DNA from: Betaproteobacteria bacterium
GTDB taxonomy: Bacteria; Pseudomonadota; Gammaproteobacteria; Burkholderiales; Rhodocyclaceae
Direction of reading: 5' to 3'
Assembly (NCBI GenBank): GCA_009781175.1
Contig: WQYQ01000008.1
Location: 1-64,000, forward strand
Length of the DNA: 64,000 nucleotides
Made by a program: the position numbers and the translations under genes. How positions within the stretch are numbered: position 1 is the stretch's first letter; each line of letters starts with the position of its first letter. Shown here piece after piece: positions 29,105-38,315 of this stretch. The notes below the pieces were generated by a model, which saw only the letters and a program-made list of their open reading frames with translations, had not been told where the DNA came from and searched no databases.

Positions 29105-29479
29105 ATGATGCGGATGCGTTCGATATTTTTGATCGTTCTGATTGCTGCGGGTTTGAGCGCCTGCGGGAAAACCGATCAGGCAAACGATGCAGCGAAGAAT
29201 GCCGCGCAACAAGCCAGACAAGCGGCAGGCGAGGCCGCCGACAAGGCCAAGGATGCCGCCGCGCGCGCGCTCGATGCGGCCAAGGAGACAGGACAAGGCG
29301 CCATGGAAGCCACCAAGGATGCAGCTGCCGAGGCAGGCGATAAAGCGAAGGATGCGATCAGCGCCGCAGCCGATGCAACACAGAGCGCGATTTCGGCGGC
29401 GGCGGATAAAACCAAGACAATGGCTAAAGATGCCGTCAATAAAGCTGCGGACAAGGCCAAGGACGCCGTAAACAAATAA
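29105..29479 (+). CDS. Small Ala/Lys-rich lipoprotein with amphipathic 11-mer-like repeats
   Basis: The 124-residue protein has a lipoprotein signal with lipobox LSAC. The mature part is composed almost only of Ala, Lys, Asp, Glu, Thr and Gln in repeating blocks such as AADKAKDAA, resembling late-embryogenesis-abundant or apolipoprotein-like helices. A good ribosome binding site (AAAGGA) precedes tandem ATGs. It is probably a real envelope protein that forms an extended helix, perhaps stress-protective; the role is not known. Confidence 0.82.
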   Translation: MMRMRSIFLIVLIAAGLSACGKTDQANDAAKNAAQQARQAAGEAADKAKDAAARALDAAKETGQGAMEATKDAAAEAGDKAKDAISAAADATQSAISAAADKTKTMAKDAVNKAADKAKDAVNK

Positions 29480-29544
29480 TTCAGCGGCTCCCTGCTGCCG
29501 ACGCGCTTACCGCACAGTCAAGGCTTGGGCATAGTCGAATCAAG

Positions 29545-29739
29545 TGAGTCACCCCAACTTGAAAGTTGGGGGCTTCCCCGCCACGAGTGGCGGGGCTTGC
29601 GCTCAACCCGTGGTGAGTCACTCCAACCAGAAGGTTGGAGCGTCCTCGCCACAAATTAGAGGCGCCTGTGGCGCTAATAAAACAACGCTTGTTCGCTGAC
29701 TCCACCATGAATGGCGGAATCAGCGAACAAACCGTGGTC
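29545..29739 (-). repeat. Two tandem M3 modules, copy C
   Basis: On the minus strand a full module with hairpins TCCGCCAT/ATGGTGGA and CTCCAACCTTCTGGTTGGAG is followed by a short one that lacks the middle hairpin (CCCCGCCACTCGTGGCGGGG then CCCAACTTTCAAGTTGGGG). The block fills the space between the lipoprotein and the transporter gene. Confidence 0.78.
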
Positions 29740-29766
29740 AAACCAAACGCTTTAAAAAGTTTTTTC

Positions 29767-30783
29767 ATGTCCGCATCCACAAGCTCCGCAAGCGGAGTCG
29801 ATTACGCAGCCTGGCTGCTCACGGCCGCCGCGCTGATCATCATCATTCCTCTTCATCTGCTGCCGACCTTGCTCGCGGGTTTATTGGTTTTCCATCTCGT
29901 TGGCGCTCTCACACCGCTCCTGGCGCGCGGCATTTCGAACGATCGCGCCAAACTGGTCGCTGTCGCCCTGCTGTCGTCCTGCATCATCGGCTTGCTCGTC
30001 GCCGCAACGCTGGCCTTGGGCAGTGTGCTGCGGACCGAAGTCGGCAGCCTCGCGGGTTTGTTCAAAAAACTCGCCGAGATTGTCGAAAGCACCCGCACGG
30101 TCCTGCCAAGCTGGCTGCTCGAAACGTTGCCCACGACGGCGGACGCCTTGCAGGTGCTCGTAACCCGTTGGCTTAAGGAGCATTCGCATGAGGTGCAGGG
30201 GTTCGGCGCCGATTTTGGACGCGGCACGCTGAAACTTTTCATCGGCATGATTATCGGCGCCCTCGTCGCGCTCTATGAAGCCCGCCCCGCGAGCAGCGCC
30301 GGGCCGCTTGCGCTTGCGCTGCGCGAACGCACCCGTCGTCTTGCCGAAGCTTTCCGCCGCGTCGTATTCGCTCAAATCTGGATTTCGGGGATCAACACGC
30401 TCTTCACGGCGATCTTTCTCGGCGTGGCGCTGCCCACGTTCGGCGTTCATCTACCTCTGACCAAAACGCTAATCGCGCTCACCTTCATTGCGGGTCTGCT
30501 CCCAGTGATCGGGAACCTGATCTCGAACACGGTGATCACTTTCGTCGCACTCTCGGTTTCGCTGCATGTCGCACTCGCGGCGCTGGTTTATCTGATCGTG
30601 ATTCACAAGCTCGAATACTTCCTCAACGCGCACATCGTCGGCGGACACATCAATGCCCGCGCATGGGAAATATTGATTGCGATGCTCGTGATGGAATCGG
30701 CCTTCGGCCTACCTGGTCTGATCGCCGCGCCGATTTATTATGCGTATTTGAAGGATGAACTGAGCGCGCGCCGGTTGATCTGA
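29767..30783 (+). CDS. AI-2E/PerM-family membrane transporter
   Basis: The 338-residue integral membrane protein has about seven to eight TM helices, an extracytoplasmic segment around residues 80-150 and the PerM-like C-terminal half (GLLPVIGNLISNTVI, LEYFLNAHIVGGHINARAWE). The family includes a proposed autoinducer-2 exporter and Na+/H+ antiporters, so the substrate is open. A longer frame starts inside the M3 repeat at 29635 and is not credible. Confidence 0.87.
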   Translation: MSASTSSASGVDYAAWLLTAAALIIIIPLHLLPTLLAGLLVFHLVGALTPLLARGISNDRAKLVAVALLSSCIIGLLVAATLALGSVLRTEVGSLAGLFKKLAEIVESTRTVLPSWLLETLPTTADALQVLVTRWLKEHSHEVQGFGADFGRGTLKLFIGMIIGALVALYEARPASSAGPLALALRERTRRLAEAFRRVVFAQIWISGINTLFTAIFLGVALPTFGVHLPLTKTLIALTFIAGLLPVIGNLISNTVITFVALSVSLHVALAALVYLIVIHKLEYFLNAHIVGGHINARAWEILIAMLVMESAFGLPGLIAAPIYYAYLKDELSARRLI

Positions 30784-30812
30784 CACGACGATAGAAGAAG
30801 CGTTTTTTGATT

Positions 30813-31958
30813 ATGCGCATGCTCGATGTCGCCACCCTATTGAACCTTCTCGCGCTCGATTGCGCGGTCTTTGCCCTGCTGATTCTCACGACAGCCTGGG
30901 ACAAGCTCGGCGACGGCCGGCGCGAATGGTGCGCGGCCTTGGTAACACAGGCGCTTGGCTGGTCCTTGCTGGCTTTCGGCCCAAGCCGATGGCCGTGGAC
31001 TCAAATGCCCGCGATCGCCTGCATCCACCTCGGCCTGTCGTTTTACGGCCTGGCGATGGCCCGTCTTGCGCAAGTGCCGGTGCCCCGCATCGGATATTTC
31101 GCGCCGCCTCTGCTCGCGGCGCTGCTCTATACGCTCACATCCGGCAACCCGATTGCGCGCGCGCACATCATCAACTTCATCGCGGCAGCACAGTTTCTGC
31201 TTTGTCTCTATCCACTCGCACGAAGCGAAAACGAGCCGCGCCTCACCACACGCAAAATCGTTGCCGCAAGTTTCTGTCTCGGTATATTCGGCTATCTGCT
31301 GCACAGCGTTCAGATCGCGTATTTGTCCGGCTCTGATTTCGACTATTTCAGCAACAACAACGCGAACGCCACATTTTTCCTGATTCACCACCTCAACATC
31401 GTTTTCGGCAATATCGGCATCGCGCTGATGTACCGCGAACGCGCTGTCGCCGAAGGACAGCGCCAATCGCACCTCGACCCTTTGACCGAAATCCTCAACC
31501 GGCACAGCTTTCTTGAGCACGCCGCACGCGAGTTGCTACGCGCCGAGAGTGCGGGAACGCCCGTCGCGGGGCTCATCATCGATCTCGAAGCATTCAAACG
31601 CATCAATGAAGCGTATGGACAGCTCGCGGGAGACCGTGTCCTGTGTCATTTCGCGCGGCTATTGAGCCATTCGCTGCGCGGCGAGGATCTCTGCGCCCGT
31701 TGGAGCGGGGCCAGCTTCTGTGCCTTGCTCAGTGATGCGAACGAAGACGGCGCGGCGCGTTTCGCGGAACGCCTGCAAACCGTGGCCGCCACAAACCATG
31801 TCGCCCCCGACGATATCGGCTATCGGATCAGGATCGGAATCGCTGCATGCCAGCCTGGCGCATGCGAAGCGCACGCTCTGTTCGCGCGCGCCGAAGCCGC
31901 TTTACGCGCAGCCAAAGCGCAGACGACCGCACAAGTTGGTGATGAGGTCGCCGCATGA
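30813..31958 (+). CDS. Membrane GGDEF-like protein with degenerate active site (first of pair)
   Basis: The 381-residue protein has about six to seven TM helices (residues 1-210) and a C-terminal GGDEF-fold domain (DPLTEILNRHSFLEHAAREL onward). The GGDEF signature is replaced by SGASF, so cyclase activity is unlikely; a receptor or scaffold role is more plausible. A TTG at 30807 is an alternative start. It overlaps the next gene, which has the same architecture, by 4 bp. Confidence 0.83.
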   Translation: MRMLDVATLLNLLALDCAVFALLILTTAWDKLGDGRREWCAALVTQALGWSLLAFGPSRWPWTQMPAIACIHLGLSFYGLAMARLAQVPVPRIGYFAPPLLAALLYTLTSGNPIARAHIINFIAAAQFLLCLYPLARSENEPRLTTRKIVAASFCLGIFGYLLHSVQIAYLSGSDFDYFSNNNANATFFLIHHLNIVFGNIGIALMYRERAVAEGQRQSHLDPLTEILNRHSFLEHAARELLRAESAGTPVAGLIIDLEAFKRINEAYGQLAGDRVLCHFARLLSHSLRGEDLCARWSGASFCALLSDANEDGAARFAERLQTVAATNHVAPDDIGYRIRIGIAACQPGACEAHALFARAEAALRAAKAQTTAQVGDEVAA

Positions 31959-33130
31959 GACTCGATTACTTCACCCTCCGCTTAGCGGCCCAAGCCGCAC
32001 TCTTTGCCGGAGCGTTCACGATACTTTTGGCCATGCAAACCCGAATCCGCACAGAGCCCGTTCTGCTACGCTGGGTACAAGGTCTCGCGCTGAGTTCATG
32101 CGTCTCTCTGAGCAGTCTTCTGCTCGACAGCTACAGCACGATGCTCGGCTCCGCCTTCAGCGGTTTCGTCCAAGTCTTCGGCTTTGCTTTGTTGATGGAT
32201 GCCGTCACCCTGCTTGGTGGCAAGCCCGCGCCGCGAGCAAGCCTGCTCCTGCCGGGCATCGCCCTGGCGGGCGCCCAATTTCTGCAGGCGGAAGACCCCG
32301 ATTCGCGCCGCATGCTGTTTTATCTGGTTGCCGGTGGACAATTCATCGCCTGCGCCGTGCTCGCCTTGGCCGCATCACGCGCAATCTCGCTGCGCAACCG
32401 CCTTTTGCTCGCCGCGAGCTTTCTTCTCACGGCAGGCTCGTTCGGCTGGTACGCTTTCGATCTGACCTCCCAAGCGCTCGCTTTCTCCACCTATCAATCG
32501 CCAAGCCGAGCCGCGGGCGGGACTTTACTCATTTATATCAGCCTGTTATGGGCCAGCATCATCATTGTGCAGATCCATTTCGAGCGCTCGAACGCCGCCC
32601 GCACACGGTTCACCTCCCTCGACCCGCTGACAGGCAGCCTCAACCGCCCTACGCTGTTGCTCCTGGGACAACAGGAAATTGCCCGCGCCCAGCGGCACAG
32701 CCTAGCGCTTTCGGTTCTCCAGATCAAAATCGACACCGCGACGATCCCGCGCGAGAAGGTTGGATACGAGCGGATCTTGAAACATCTGTCCGAAACGCTG
32801 GCCGCGACGCTGCAACGCCAGGATCTTTTCGGCCGTATCGATGAAGCGGAGTTTGGCGCCATCTTGCCCGACACCTCGCTCGATGATGCACGGCATGTTG
32901 CCGAACGGCTGCGCGTGCGGATCGAAACGCGAGCCGAAACAGAGTCAGGCTATCCCTACCGCATCAGCATCGGCGTCGCCGAGCGCGCGGCGAACGAACT
33001 CACGCCCGGGCAGGTTCTGGTGCACGCCGAAATGGCGCTGCTGCGCGCCAGCCAGGCCGGCGGCAACCGCGTCGAAACGGCGCAGGAGCGCCTAAGCGGG
33101 CGGGCCGAAATTTCCCACACGGCCAGCTAG
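31955..33130 (+). CDS. Membrane GGDEF-like protein with degenerate active site (second of pair)
   Basis: The 391-residue protein has about six to seven TM helices followed by a GGDEF-fold domain (SLDPLTGSLNRPTLLLLGQQ). The active-site motif reads DEAEF instead of GGDEF or GGEEF. Together with its neighbour it looks like a duplicated and diverged pair, possibly a membrane heterodimer. The start overlaps the upstream stop (ATGA), so expression is coupled. Confidence 0.83.
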   Translation: MRLDYFTLRLAAQAALFAGAFTILLAMQTRIRTEPVLLRWVQGLALSSCVSLSSLLLDSYSTMLGSAFSGFVQVFGFALLMDAVTLLGGKPAPRASLLLPGIALAGAQFLQAEDPDSRRMLFYLVAGGQFIACAVLALAASRAISLRNRLLLAASFLLTAGSFGWYAFDLTSQALAFSTYQSPSRAAGGTLLIYISLLWASIIIVQIHFERSNAARTRFTSLDPLTGSLNRPTLLLLGQQEIARAQRHSLALSVLQIKIDTATIPREKVGYERILKHLSETLAATLQRQDLFGRIDEAEFGAILPDTSLDDARHVAERLRVRIETRAETESGYPYRISIGVAERAANELTPGQVLVHAEMALLRASQAGGNRVETAQERLSGRAEISHTAS

Positions 33131-33256
33131 CAAAACGGTCCCAGTTTGTAGGGACTCATAGATAGCATTGTGAAGAAACACCCAAAACTCGATCCTGATG
33201 CCCATTAAGCAAACCTCTCTTACGGATTCACTTTTGAGCACTTTTTATTCGCCAAT

Positions 33257-33295
33257 TTGTCAACCAGCATGTAAAGTGTCAAACCGACTGTCAAG
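33257..33295 (+). promoter_or_regulatory. Three TGTCAA direct repeats upstream of the three-gene cassette
   Basis: TGTCAA occurs at 33258, 33277 and 33289, within 60 bp of the first cassette start codon. The 183-bp spacer is AT-rich. The repeats may be an operator for the helix-turn-helix protein of the cassette; this is inference from position only. Confidence 0.3.
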
Positions 33296-33313
33296 TACAA
33301 CATAGAGGATGTC

Positions 33314-34108
33314 ATGGGAGAAAAGCTGAGCAACGCGCCGCTGTATTACACCGTTGCCCAAGTCCAGTTCAACCCCATTCTGGATCTTGATGGGTACATC
33401 CCGGCAATCCAGGCCAAGATGCGCGAGGCACACTTTCCCGACTTTAAACAAGAGGTCTTGCAGCGTCTTGTTTTGCCGTTTGGCGGCATGGAGTCGAACC
33501 AAATGGTGGCACCAACCATCACCCCTCAGCGACGTTATCTTTTCGGTGACATCACAGGTCGCTCCCTGTTCTTGTTAGAGACCAACACGCTATCGTTTCG
33601 GACCACCAACTACGACACCTTCGAAACCTTCTCTGAGGCTTTACTGAAGGGAGTGAGTATTCTTCACGACGCCCTCCGCCTCGATTTCATCGAGCGAATC
33701 GGCCTGCGCTACTTAGATGCAGTTCAACCCAAAGAGGGCGAATCGCTTCAAAATTTCCTCGAACCCAAAATGTTAGGGTTAGCGCTACGCGATGAAGGCC
33801 AATTGCAGCACTCAATGAGCGAGACGGTTGTAATGACTTCTATAGGCTGCCAGCTCATTTCGCGTGTATTGATTCGCCACGGACACATAGGGTTGCCGAT
33901 GGAATTAAGCGGTTCTTCGCCGATTATCAACCCTCGCTTCACACAAACGGAGAGTCTGCACGCCATTGTCGATACGGACGCATCCATCACTCGCCGCGAG
34001 GAGTTTGAGCTTGCCAAAGTGAGCGCGCAATTAGCAGCACTTCATGAGGAAATCGACCAATGTTTCAGAGCAACGGTCACTAAACAAGCTTGGGCTTCTT
34101 GGGCCTAA
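33314..34108 (+). CDS. TIGR04255-like protein (cassette gene 1)
   Basis: The 264-residue protein opens with NAPLYYTVAQVQFNPILDLD and contains the block FIERIGLRYLDAV, both characteristic of the sporadically distributed TIGR04255 family of unknown function. No signal peptide or TM helix is seen. AGAGGA lies just before the ATG. It heads a tight three-gene unit (gaps of 14 and 10 bp). Base composition is clearly lower in GC than the flanking genes, pointing to horizontal transfer. Members of the family appear patchily in genomes, which suits an accessory, possibly defensive, function; that is not shown here. Confidence 0.8.
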   Translation: MGEKLSNAPLYYTVAQVQFNPILDLDGYIPAIQAKMREAHFPDFKQEVLQRLVLPFGGMESNQMVAPTITPQRRYLFGDITGRSLFLLETNTLSFRTTNYDTFETFSEALLKGVSILHDALRLDFIERIGLRYLDAVQPKEGESLQNFLEPKMLGLALRDEGQLQHSMSETVVMTSIGCQLISRVLIRHGHIGLPMELSGSSPIINPRFTQTESLHAIVDTDASITRREEFELAKVSAQLAALHEEIDQCFRATVTKQAWASWA

Positions 34109-34122
34109 AAAGGAAGCACGTC

Positions 34123-34767
34123 ATGAGCCCTGAAATGACCTATGGCGGCGGGTGGGTTGCCAAGCCCCCTGTTGCGACGGGTGGCTCCTTAATCAGCAGC
34201 CTTGTCTGCTTGGCAGGATGGGCGGTTGCTGCCAGCACAGCCATAGCATCAATCGGCACCGGCGGAGCGTTGTCGCTTGAACTCTTGCAACGAACTACCC
34301 AGCAGGCCTCGCATACAACGCTTACGGACGAGATGATAAATGTCGAAGACGTCCGCACTCCCAATGATGATTTAGTCCGCATTCGCGAGGTTCTCAACCC
34401 TGCCGTTTCGGACCTCGCAAACACCTTCAATGTGTCGCGTCAGTCAATCTACAACTGGCTCAATGGCGATCCAGTTGCAGAAGGGAACGCAGCGAGACTA
34501 CAAGATCTTGCTCAAGCTGCTGACGTACTCACCCGCGAGGGGATCATCGTCAATGCCACCTTGCTAAAGCGCAAGTTCGCCAACGGCAAAACGCTTATGC
34601 AGGTTGCACAGGCAGGAGAGTCTGCACGCGACGCAGCCTTGCTGTTGGTGCAGATCCACAAACGCGAAGCCGCCCAACGCAAACGCATGAACGCCCGGTT
34701 TGCGAACCGAGTGCAAACGCCGGCAACAGCGGACTTCGACCTCCCCGCGCCTAGCGACGATGCGTAA
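34123..34767 (+). CDS. Membrane-associated helix-turn-helix protein (cassette gene 2)
   Basis: The 214-residue protein has a hydrophobic stretch at about residues 22-50 (SLISSLVCLAGWAVAAS and following), probably one TM segment. A helix-turn-helix lies around residues 95-140 (VSDLANTFNVSRQSIYNWLN), and a basic Arg/Lys-rich C-terminal part follows. A DNA-binding fold tethered to the membrane is unusual for a simple repressor. The chosen ATG has AGGAAG; a frame extending back to 34090 overlaps gene 1. I do not recognise a named family beyond the HTH. Confidence 0.75.
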   Translation: MSPEMTYGGGWVAKPPVATGGSLISSLVCLAGWAVAASTAIASIGTGGALSLELLQRTTQQASHTTLTDEMINVEDVRTPNDDLVRIREVLNPAVSDLANTFNVSRQSIYNWLNGDPVAEGNAARLQDLAQAADVLTREGIIVNATLLKRKFANGKTLMQVAQAGESARDAALLLVQIHKREAAQRKRMNARFANRVQTPATADFDLPAPSDDA

Positions 34768-34777
34768 AAGGTGACAC

Positions 34778-35614
34778 GTGACGGAGTGGAATCGAGACAC
34801 CCCATGGCGCCAAGGGCATCTATTGAGCGATGGCGCAATTAAAACCTTAGGGCTTCATCACACTACAGAGCCTAACCGGACCATCGCCATCGTCGCTACC
34901 CATGACTGTGACCTCGCGCAGCCTCCTGAATCGGAACCTTACGTCGAGCTCGTGGTAGGCTGTCTAGCGGACAAGAATGGCAACTACACCCACGCAAAAA
35001 ACGCCCGCAAGCTCCACCTCGAATTTGCGGGTGACATGGCTTTTTGGGCGGAGTTCGAAGCGACAGCCAAGGTCGCTATCGAAAAAACGGCCCTGAACAG
35101 TTTCATTCCTCGGTCTGACGCCCATCTCGGACCCGAGAATCACGCCATTTTTCAGATGTGGCTTGCTAGCCGCTATCGCCGCTCGGCGTTTCCAGACGAG
35201 TTTGAGAACCGGTTAACCTTAAAAGAGTTCAAGCTGCATGAGAAAATTGCCAAAGCGGTAAAGCCCCATGGCGAACTGATTGCAGGAGTTTTCTTCGACG
35301 TGGACGAAGGTGCGGAAATCACCCGCGACGGCCCTGACGATACCTACACCCTTGATATCACCATCCTCCATTTTGCCGACCCTGACTTTGACAAAGCTGA
35401 GAAGGCAGCAACCGCGGTAGCTAGCACCATTGAAAAGGCGTTCAGGGAAAAGCTGTTCGAGCCCACCCAAAAGTGGCAACACATTGAACTGCGGTCCTGT
35501 GAACCAACCTCAGAGTCGGTCTTGACCTACCAGACATTCAAGCAACTGAAACGATGGCGGCTGGAGCACATCAGCCTTGCCGCTGAGCCGCAACAATCCG
35601 TCTTGGCCGAATAA
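34778..35614 (+). CDS. Unknown protein with THDCDLA motif (cassette gene 3)
   Basis: The 278-residue soluble protein starts at GTG with AAAGG in front, 10 bp after gene 2. The N-terminal third carries VATHDCDLAQP followed by EPYVELVVGCL, a Cys/Asp/His cluster that looks catalytic or metal-binding. The remainder is mixed alpha/beta and acidic without a fold I can name. The gene always reads in register with genes 1 and 2 and ends 36 bp before the convergent ATPase stop. Its role is unknown; as the only clear enzyme-like member it could be the effector of the cassette. Confidence 0.72.
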   Translation: MTEWNRDTPWRQGHLLSDGAIKTLGLHHTTEPNRTIAIVATHDCDLAQPPESEPYVELVVGCLADKNGNYTHAKNARKLHLEFAGDMAFWAEFEATAKVAIEKTALNSFIPRSDAHLGPENHAIFQMWLASRYRRSAFPDEFENRLTLKEFKLHEKIAKAVKPHGELIAGVFFDVDEGAEITRDGPDDTYTLDITILHFADPDFDKAEKAATAVASTIEKAFREKLFEPTQKWQHIELRSCEPTSESVLTYQTFKQLKRWRLEHISLAAEPQQSVLAE

Positions 35615-35650
35615 CACACACCTAGACCTGCTTACCCGATATCTAGGTCT

Positions 35651-38311
35651 CTAGGCACCACAACGCAAGCGCAACCATTTCTCGGCACCAACAATCCCCG
35701 AGACCAGCACCGCGGCCGCAACGACATACACCCAGGTATCGAGCCGCAATGCGGTGCTCGCGAAACCGGCCTGCATCGGCGGCAGATAGGTAAACCCAAG
35801 CTGCAACACGAGCATCGTCAAGAAACCGAACCACACCCAGGGATTCGACCAGACGCCGACACTCCACCAGCTATGTCTGAGCGAACGGCAATTGAACAGA
35901 TAAGTCATTTCGCCGCAGACGAAAACATTCACAGCGGCTGTGCGCGCATATTCGATCGACGCCCCGCGCTTCAGCTCGAAGTTGAACAAGCCAAAAGCAC
36001 AGATCACGAGCAAGGCGCCGACCAGCACGATCCGCAGCACCAGGACGTGGGTGAGAATAGGCTCTCGGGGCGGGCGCGGCAGGCGTGCCATCACATCGCC
36101 CTCCAGGGGTTCGAAGGCCAGCGTCAGGCCCAGCAGCAGCGCGGTCGTCATATTGATCCAGAGGATCTGCAAGGGCGTGATCGGCAGCGTGCTGCCAATC
36201 AAAACCGCCAACAGGATAATCACCCCCTCGGCGAAATTCGTTGGCAGCGTCCACACGATGAATTTGAGCAGGTTGTCGTAGACGCCGCGCCCTTCTTCGA
36301 CCGCGGCTTCGATCGAAGCGAAGTTATCGTCGGTCAGCACCATATCGGCCGCTTCCTTGGCCACGTCGGTGCCACTTTGCCCCATCGCGATACCAATATC
36401 CGCCTGCTTGAGCGCTGGCGCGTCGTTGACGCCATCGCCTGTCATCGCGACGATTTCGCCGCTGGCCTGCAAGGCGCCGACGAGACGCAGCTTCTGTTCC
36501 GGCTCGACGCGCGCAAAGACATTCACCTCGCCCGCCGCGCCGCGCAGGCTATCGTCATCCAGGGCGGCCAGCTCGCGCCCCGTCAGCACGCGCGGCCGCG
36601 CTTGTTCTCCGCCAATACCCAACTCGTGCGCAATCCCGCCTGCCGTGGCGGCATGATCGCCGGTAATCATCACGACCCGGATGCCCGCCGCCTTGCACTT
36701 CGCAACGGCCTGCGCCGCCTCGCGGCGCGGTGGATCGATCATGCCTTGCAGGCCGATGAACATCAGATCCTGCGCAAGGCTTTGATGCGTTAAAACACGC
36801 GCATCGGGCCACGCCGCATACGCAAACGCGAGCACGCGCAAACCGCCCGCCGCCATGTTTTCAGCCGCGGCCAAAACTACATCGGTAGCGAGCGGCCGTT
36901 CATTCCCGTCGGCGTCCAGAGCCCGGCTGCAACGCTCCAGCACACGCTCAACCGCCCCCTTCACATACACGCGCCTGGCATGCCGAGTCGCCATGTATTG
37001 CCAGCGCGAGTCGAAAGGCAATTCCTCATCGCGCGGATGCGCCTGGCGCAGGCTCGGAATATCGAAGCCACCTTTCAACGCGGCGAGCAGCAGCGCTGAT
37101 TCAGTCGGATCGCCCTCAAACACAAGTTGCCCCTTCTCGACGCGCAAACTTGCGTTGTTGCACAGCACGCCCGCGGTCAGTAGTTCGCGCAGAGCCGGCG
37201 CATCCACGGCGGCCCCGGCGCGCGCTTCGATTGTGCCTTCGCACGCATCCCCCACGCCGCTGATGCGATAAGCCGCGCCGCCCGCAATGACCTGCGTGAC
37301 CGTCATCCGGTTTTGCGTCAGCGTGCCGGTTTTATCGGAGCAGATCACCGTGACGCTGCCGAGTGCTTCGACCGCGGGCAGGCGGCGAATCACGGCGGCG
37401 CGGCGCGCCATGCGGTGCACGCCGATCGCCAGGGTGATCGTCAACGCCGCCGGTAAGCCTTCGGGAATCGCACCGACGGCCAGCGCCACGGCGGCCATCA
37501 GCATCGCGCCGATGCTCTCGCCGCGCAGCAAGCCGACAACAAAGGTCAAGCCCGCCAAGGCCAGGATGACGACCAGCATCTGGCTCGAAAATTTCGCCAA
37601 GCGGCGCATCAGCGGCGTCGCAAGCGAAGGCGCTTGTTCGATCAACTGCGCGATCCGGCCCAATTCGCTCGCCGCGCCGGTCGCAACGACCAGCCCTTCC
37701 GCCGCGCCTTGCAGAACATGCGTCCCCGCATAGGCGATGCAAGTGCGCTCGGCAAGCACGGTATCCTCGGCAAGCCCGGCGGGCGTTTTGGCGACGGGCA
37801 GCGATTCGCCGGTCAGCATCGCCTCGTCGACAATCAAACCGCTCACGCGGAACAGCCGCAGATCGGCGGGGACGCGATCGCCGGCCTCGACGCGCACGAC
37901 ATCGCCAGGGACCAGTTCCCCCGCTTCGATACGCCGCAACTGCCCAGCGCGCAAAACCATGCAGGCGGCCGACACCCTGCGCGCCAGCGCCGCAATCGCG
38001 GCCTGGGCGCGGGATTCCTGGGTCGCGCCGACGATGGCGTTAATCAGCACGACGCCGAAGATCACGCTCGCGTCGATCCACTCGCCGAGGAACAGCGCAA
38101 TCACGCCCGCGGCCAGCAGAATGTAGATCAACGGCTCGCGCAACTGGCGCAGGAAACGCATCAGGCCCGACTCCGGCGCGCGGCCTTCGATCCGGTTGGG
38201 GCCGTATCGCGCGCGCCGGATGCTTGCCTCATCCTCGCTCAAGCCTTGCTGCGGATCGCTCGCGAGCAACTCGGCGCAGCGCTCCACGCTCTCGGCATGC
38301 CAGGCAGTCAT
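35651..38311 (-). CDS. P-type cation-transporting ATPase (P2, Ca2+/Na+-pump-like)
   Basis: The 886-residue protein has the N-terminal cation ATPase domain, an actuator motif (LTGES), the phosphorylation site CSDKTGTLTQN, the nucleotide-binding domain (FEGDPTESALL, YVKGAVERVLERC), the hinge TGDGVNDAPALKQADIGIAM and about ten TM helices. VGAIPEGLPAALTITLAIGV in TM4 is typical of the P2 group, so the ion is Ca2+, Na+ or Mn2+ rather than a heavy metal. The ATG at 38311 lies 4 bp after the stop of the upstream dehydrogenase; a longer frame back to 38383 overlaps that gene. Confidence 0.92.
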   Translation of the reverse strand: MTAWHAESVERCAELLASDPQQGLSEDEASIRRARYGPNRIEGRAPESGLMRFLRQLREPLIYILLAAGVIALFLGEWIDASVIFGVVLINAIVGATQESRAQAAIAALARRVSAACMVLRAGQLRRIEAGELVPGDVVRVEAGDRVPADLRLFRVSGLIVDEAMLTGESLPVAKTPAGLAEDTVLAERTCIAYAGTHVLQGAAEGLVVATGAASELGRIAQLIEQAPSLATPLMRRLAKFSSQMLVVILALAGLTFVVGLLRGESIGAMLMAAVALAVGAIPEGLPAALTITLAIGVHRMARRAAVIRRLPAVEALGSVTVICSDKTGTLTQNRMTVTQVIAGGAAYRISGVGDACEGTIEARAGAAVDAPALRELLTAGVLCNNASLRVEKGQLVFEGDPTESALLLAALKGGFDIPSLRQAHPRDEELPFDSRWQYMATRHARRVYVKGAVERVLERCSRALDADGNERPLATDVVLAAAENMAAGGLRVLAFAYAAWPDARVLTHQSLAQDLMFIGLQGMIDPPRREAAQAVAKCKAAGIRVVMITGDHAATAGGIAHELGIGGEQARPRVLTGRELAALDDDSLRGAAGEVNVFARVEPEQKLRLVGALQASGEIVAMTGDGVNDAPALKQADIGIAMGQSGTDVAKEAADMVLTDDNFASIEAAVEEGRGVYDNLLKFIVWTLPTNFAEGVIILLAVLIGSTLPITPLQILWINMTTALLLGLTLAFEPLEGDVMARLPRPPREPILTHVLVLRIVLVGALLVICAFGLFNFELKRGASIEYARTAAVNVFVCGEMTYLFNCRSLRHSWWSVGVWSNPWVWFGFLTMLVLQLGFTYLPPMQAGFASTALRLDTWVYVVAAAVLVSGIVGAEKWLRLRCGA

Positions 38312-38315
38312 GCCA

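Noticed and set aside
29635-29766. N-terminal extension of the AI-2E-family gene into the repeat block
   Set aside because: The extension lies in an M3 module and lacks conservation; the ATG at 29767 starts just before the first TM helix.
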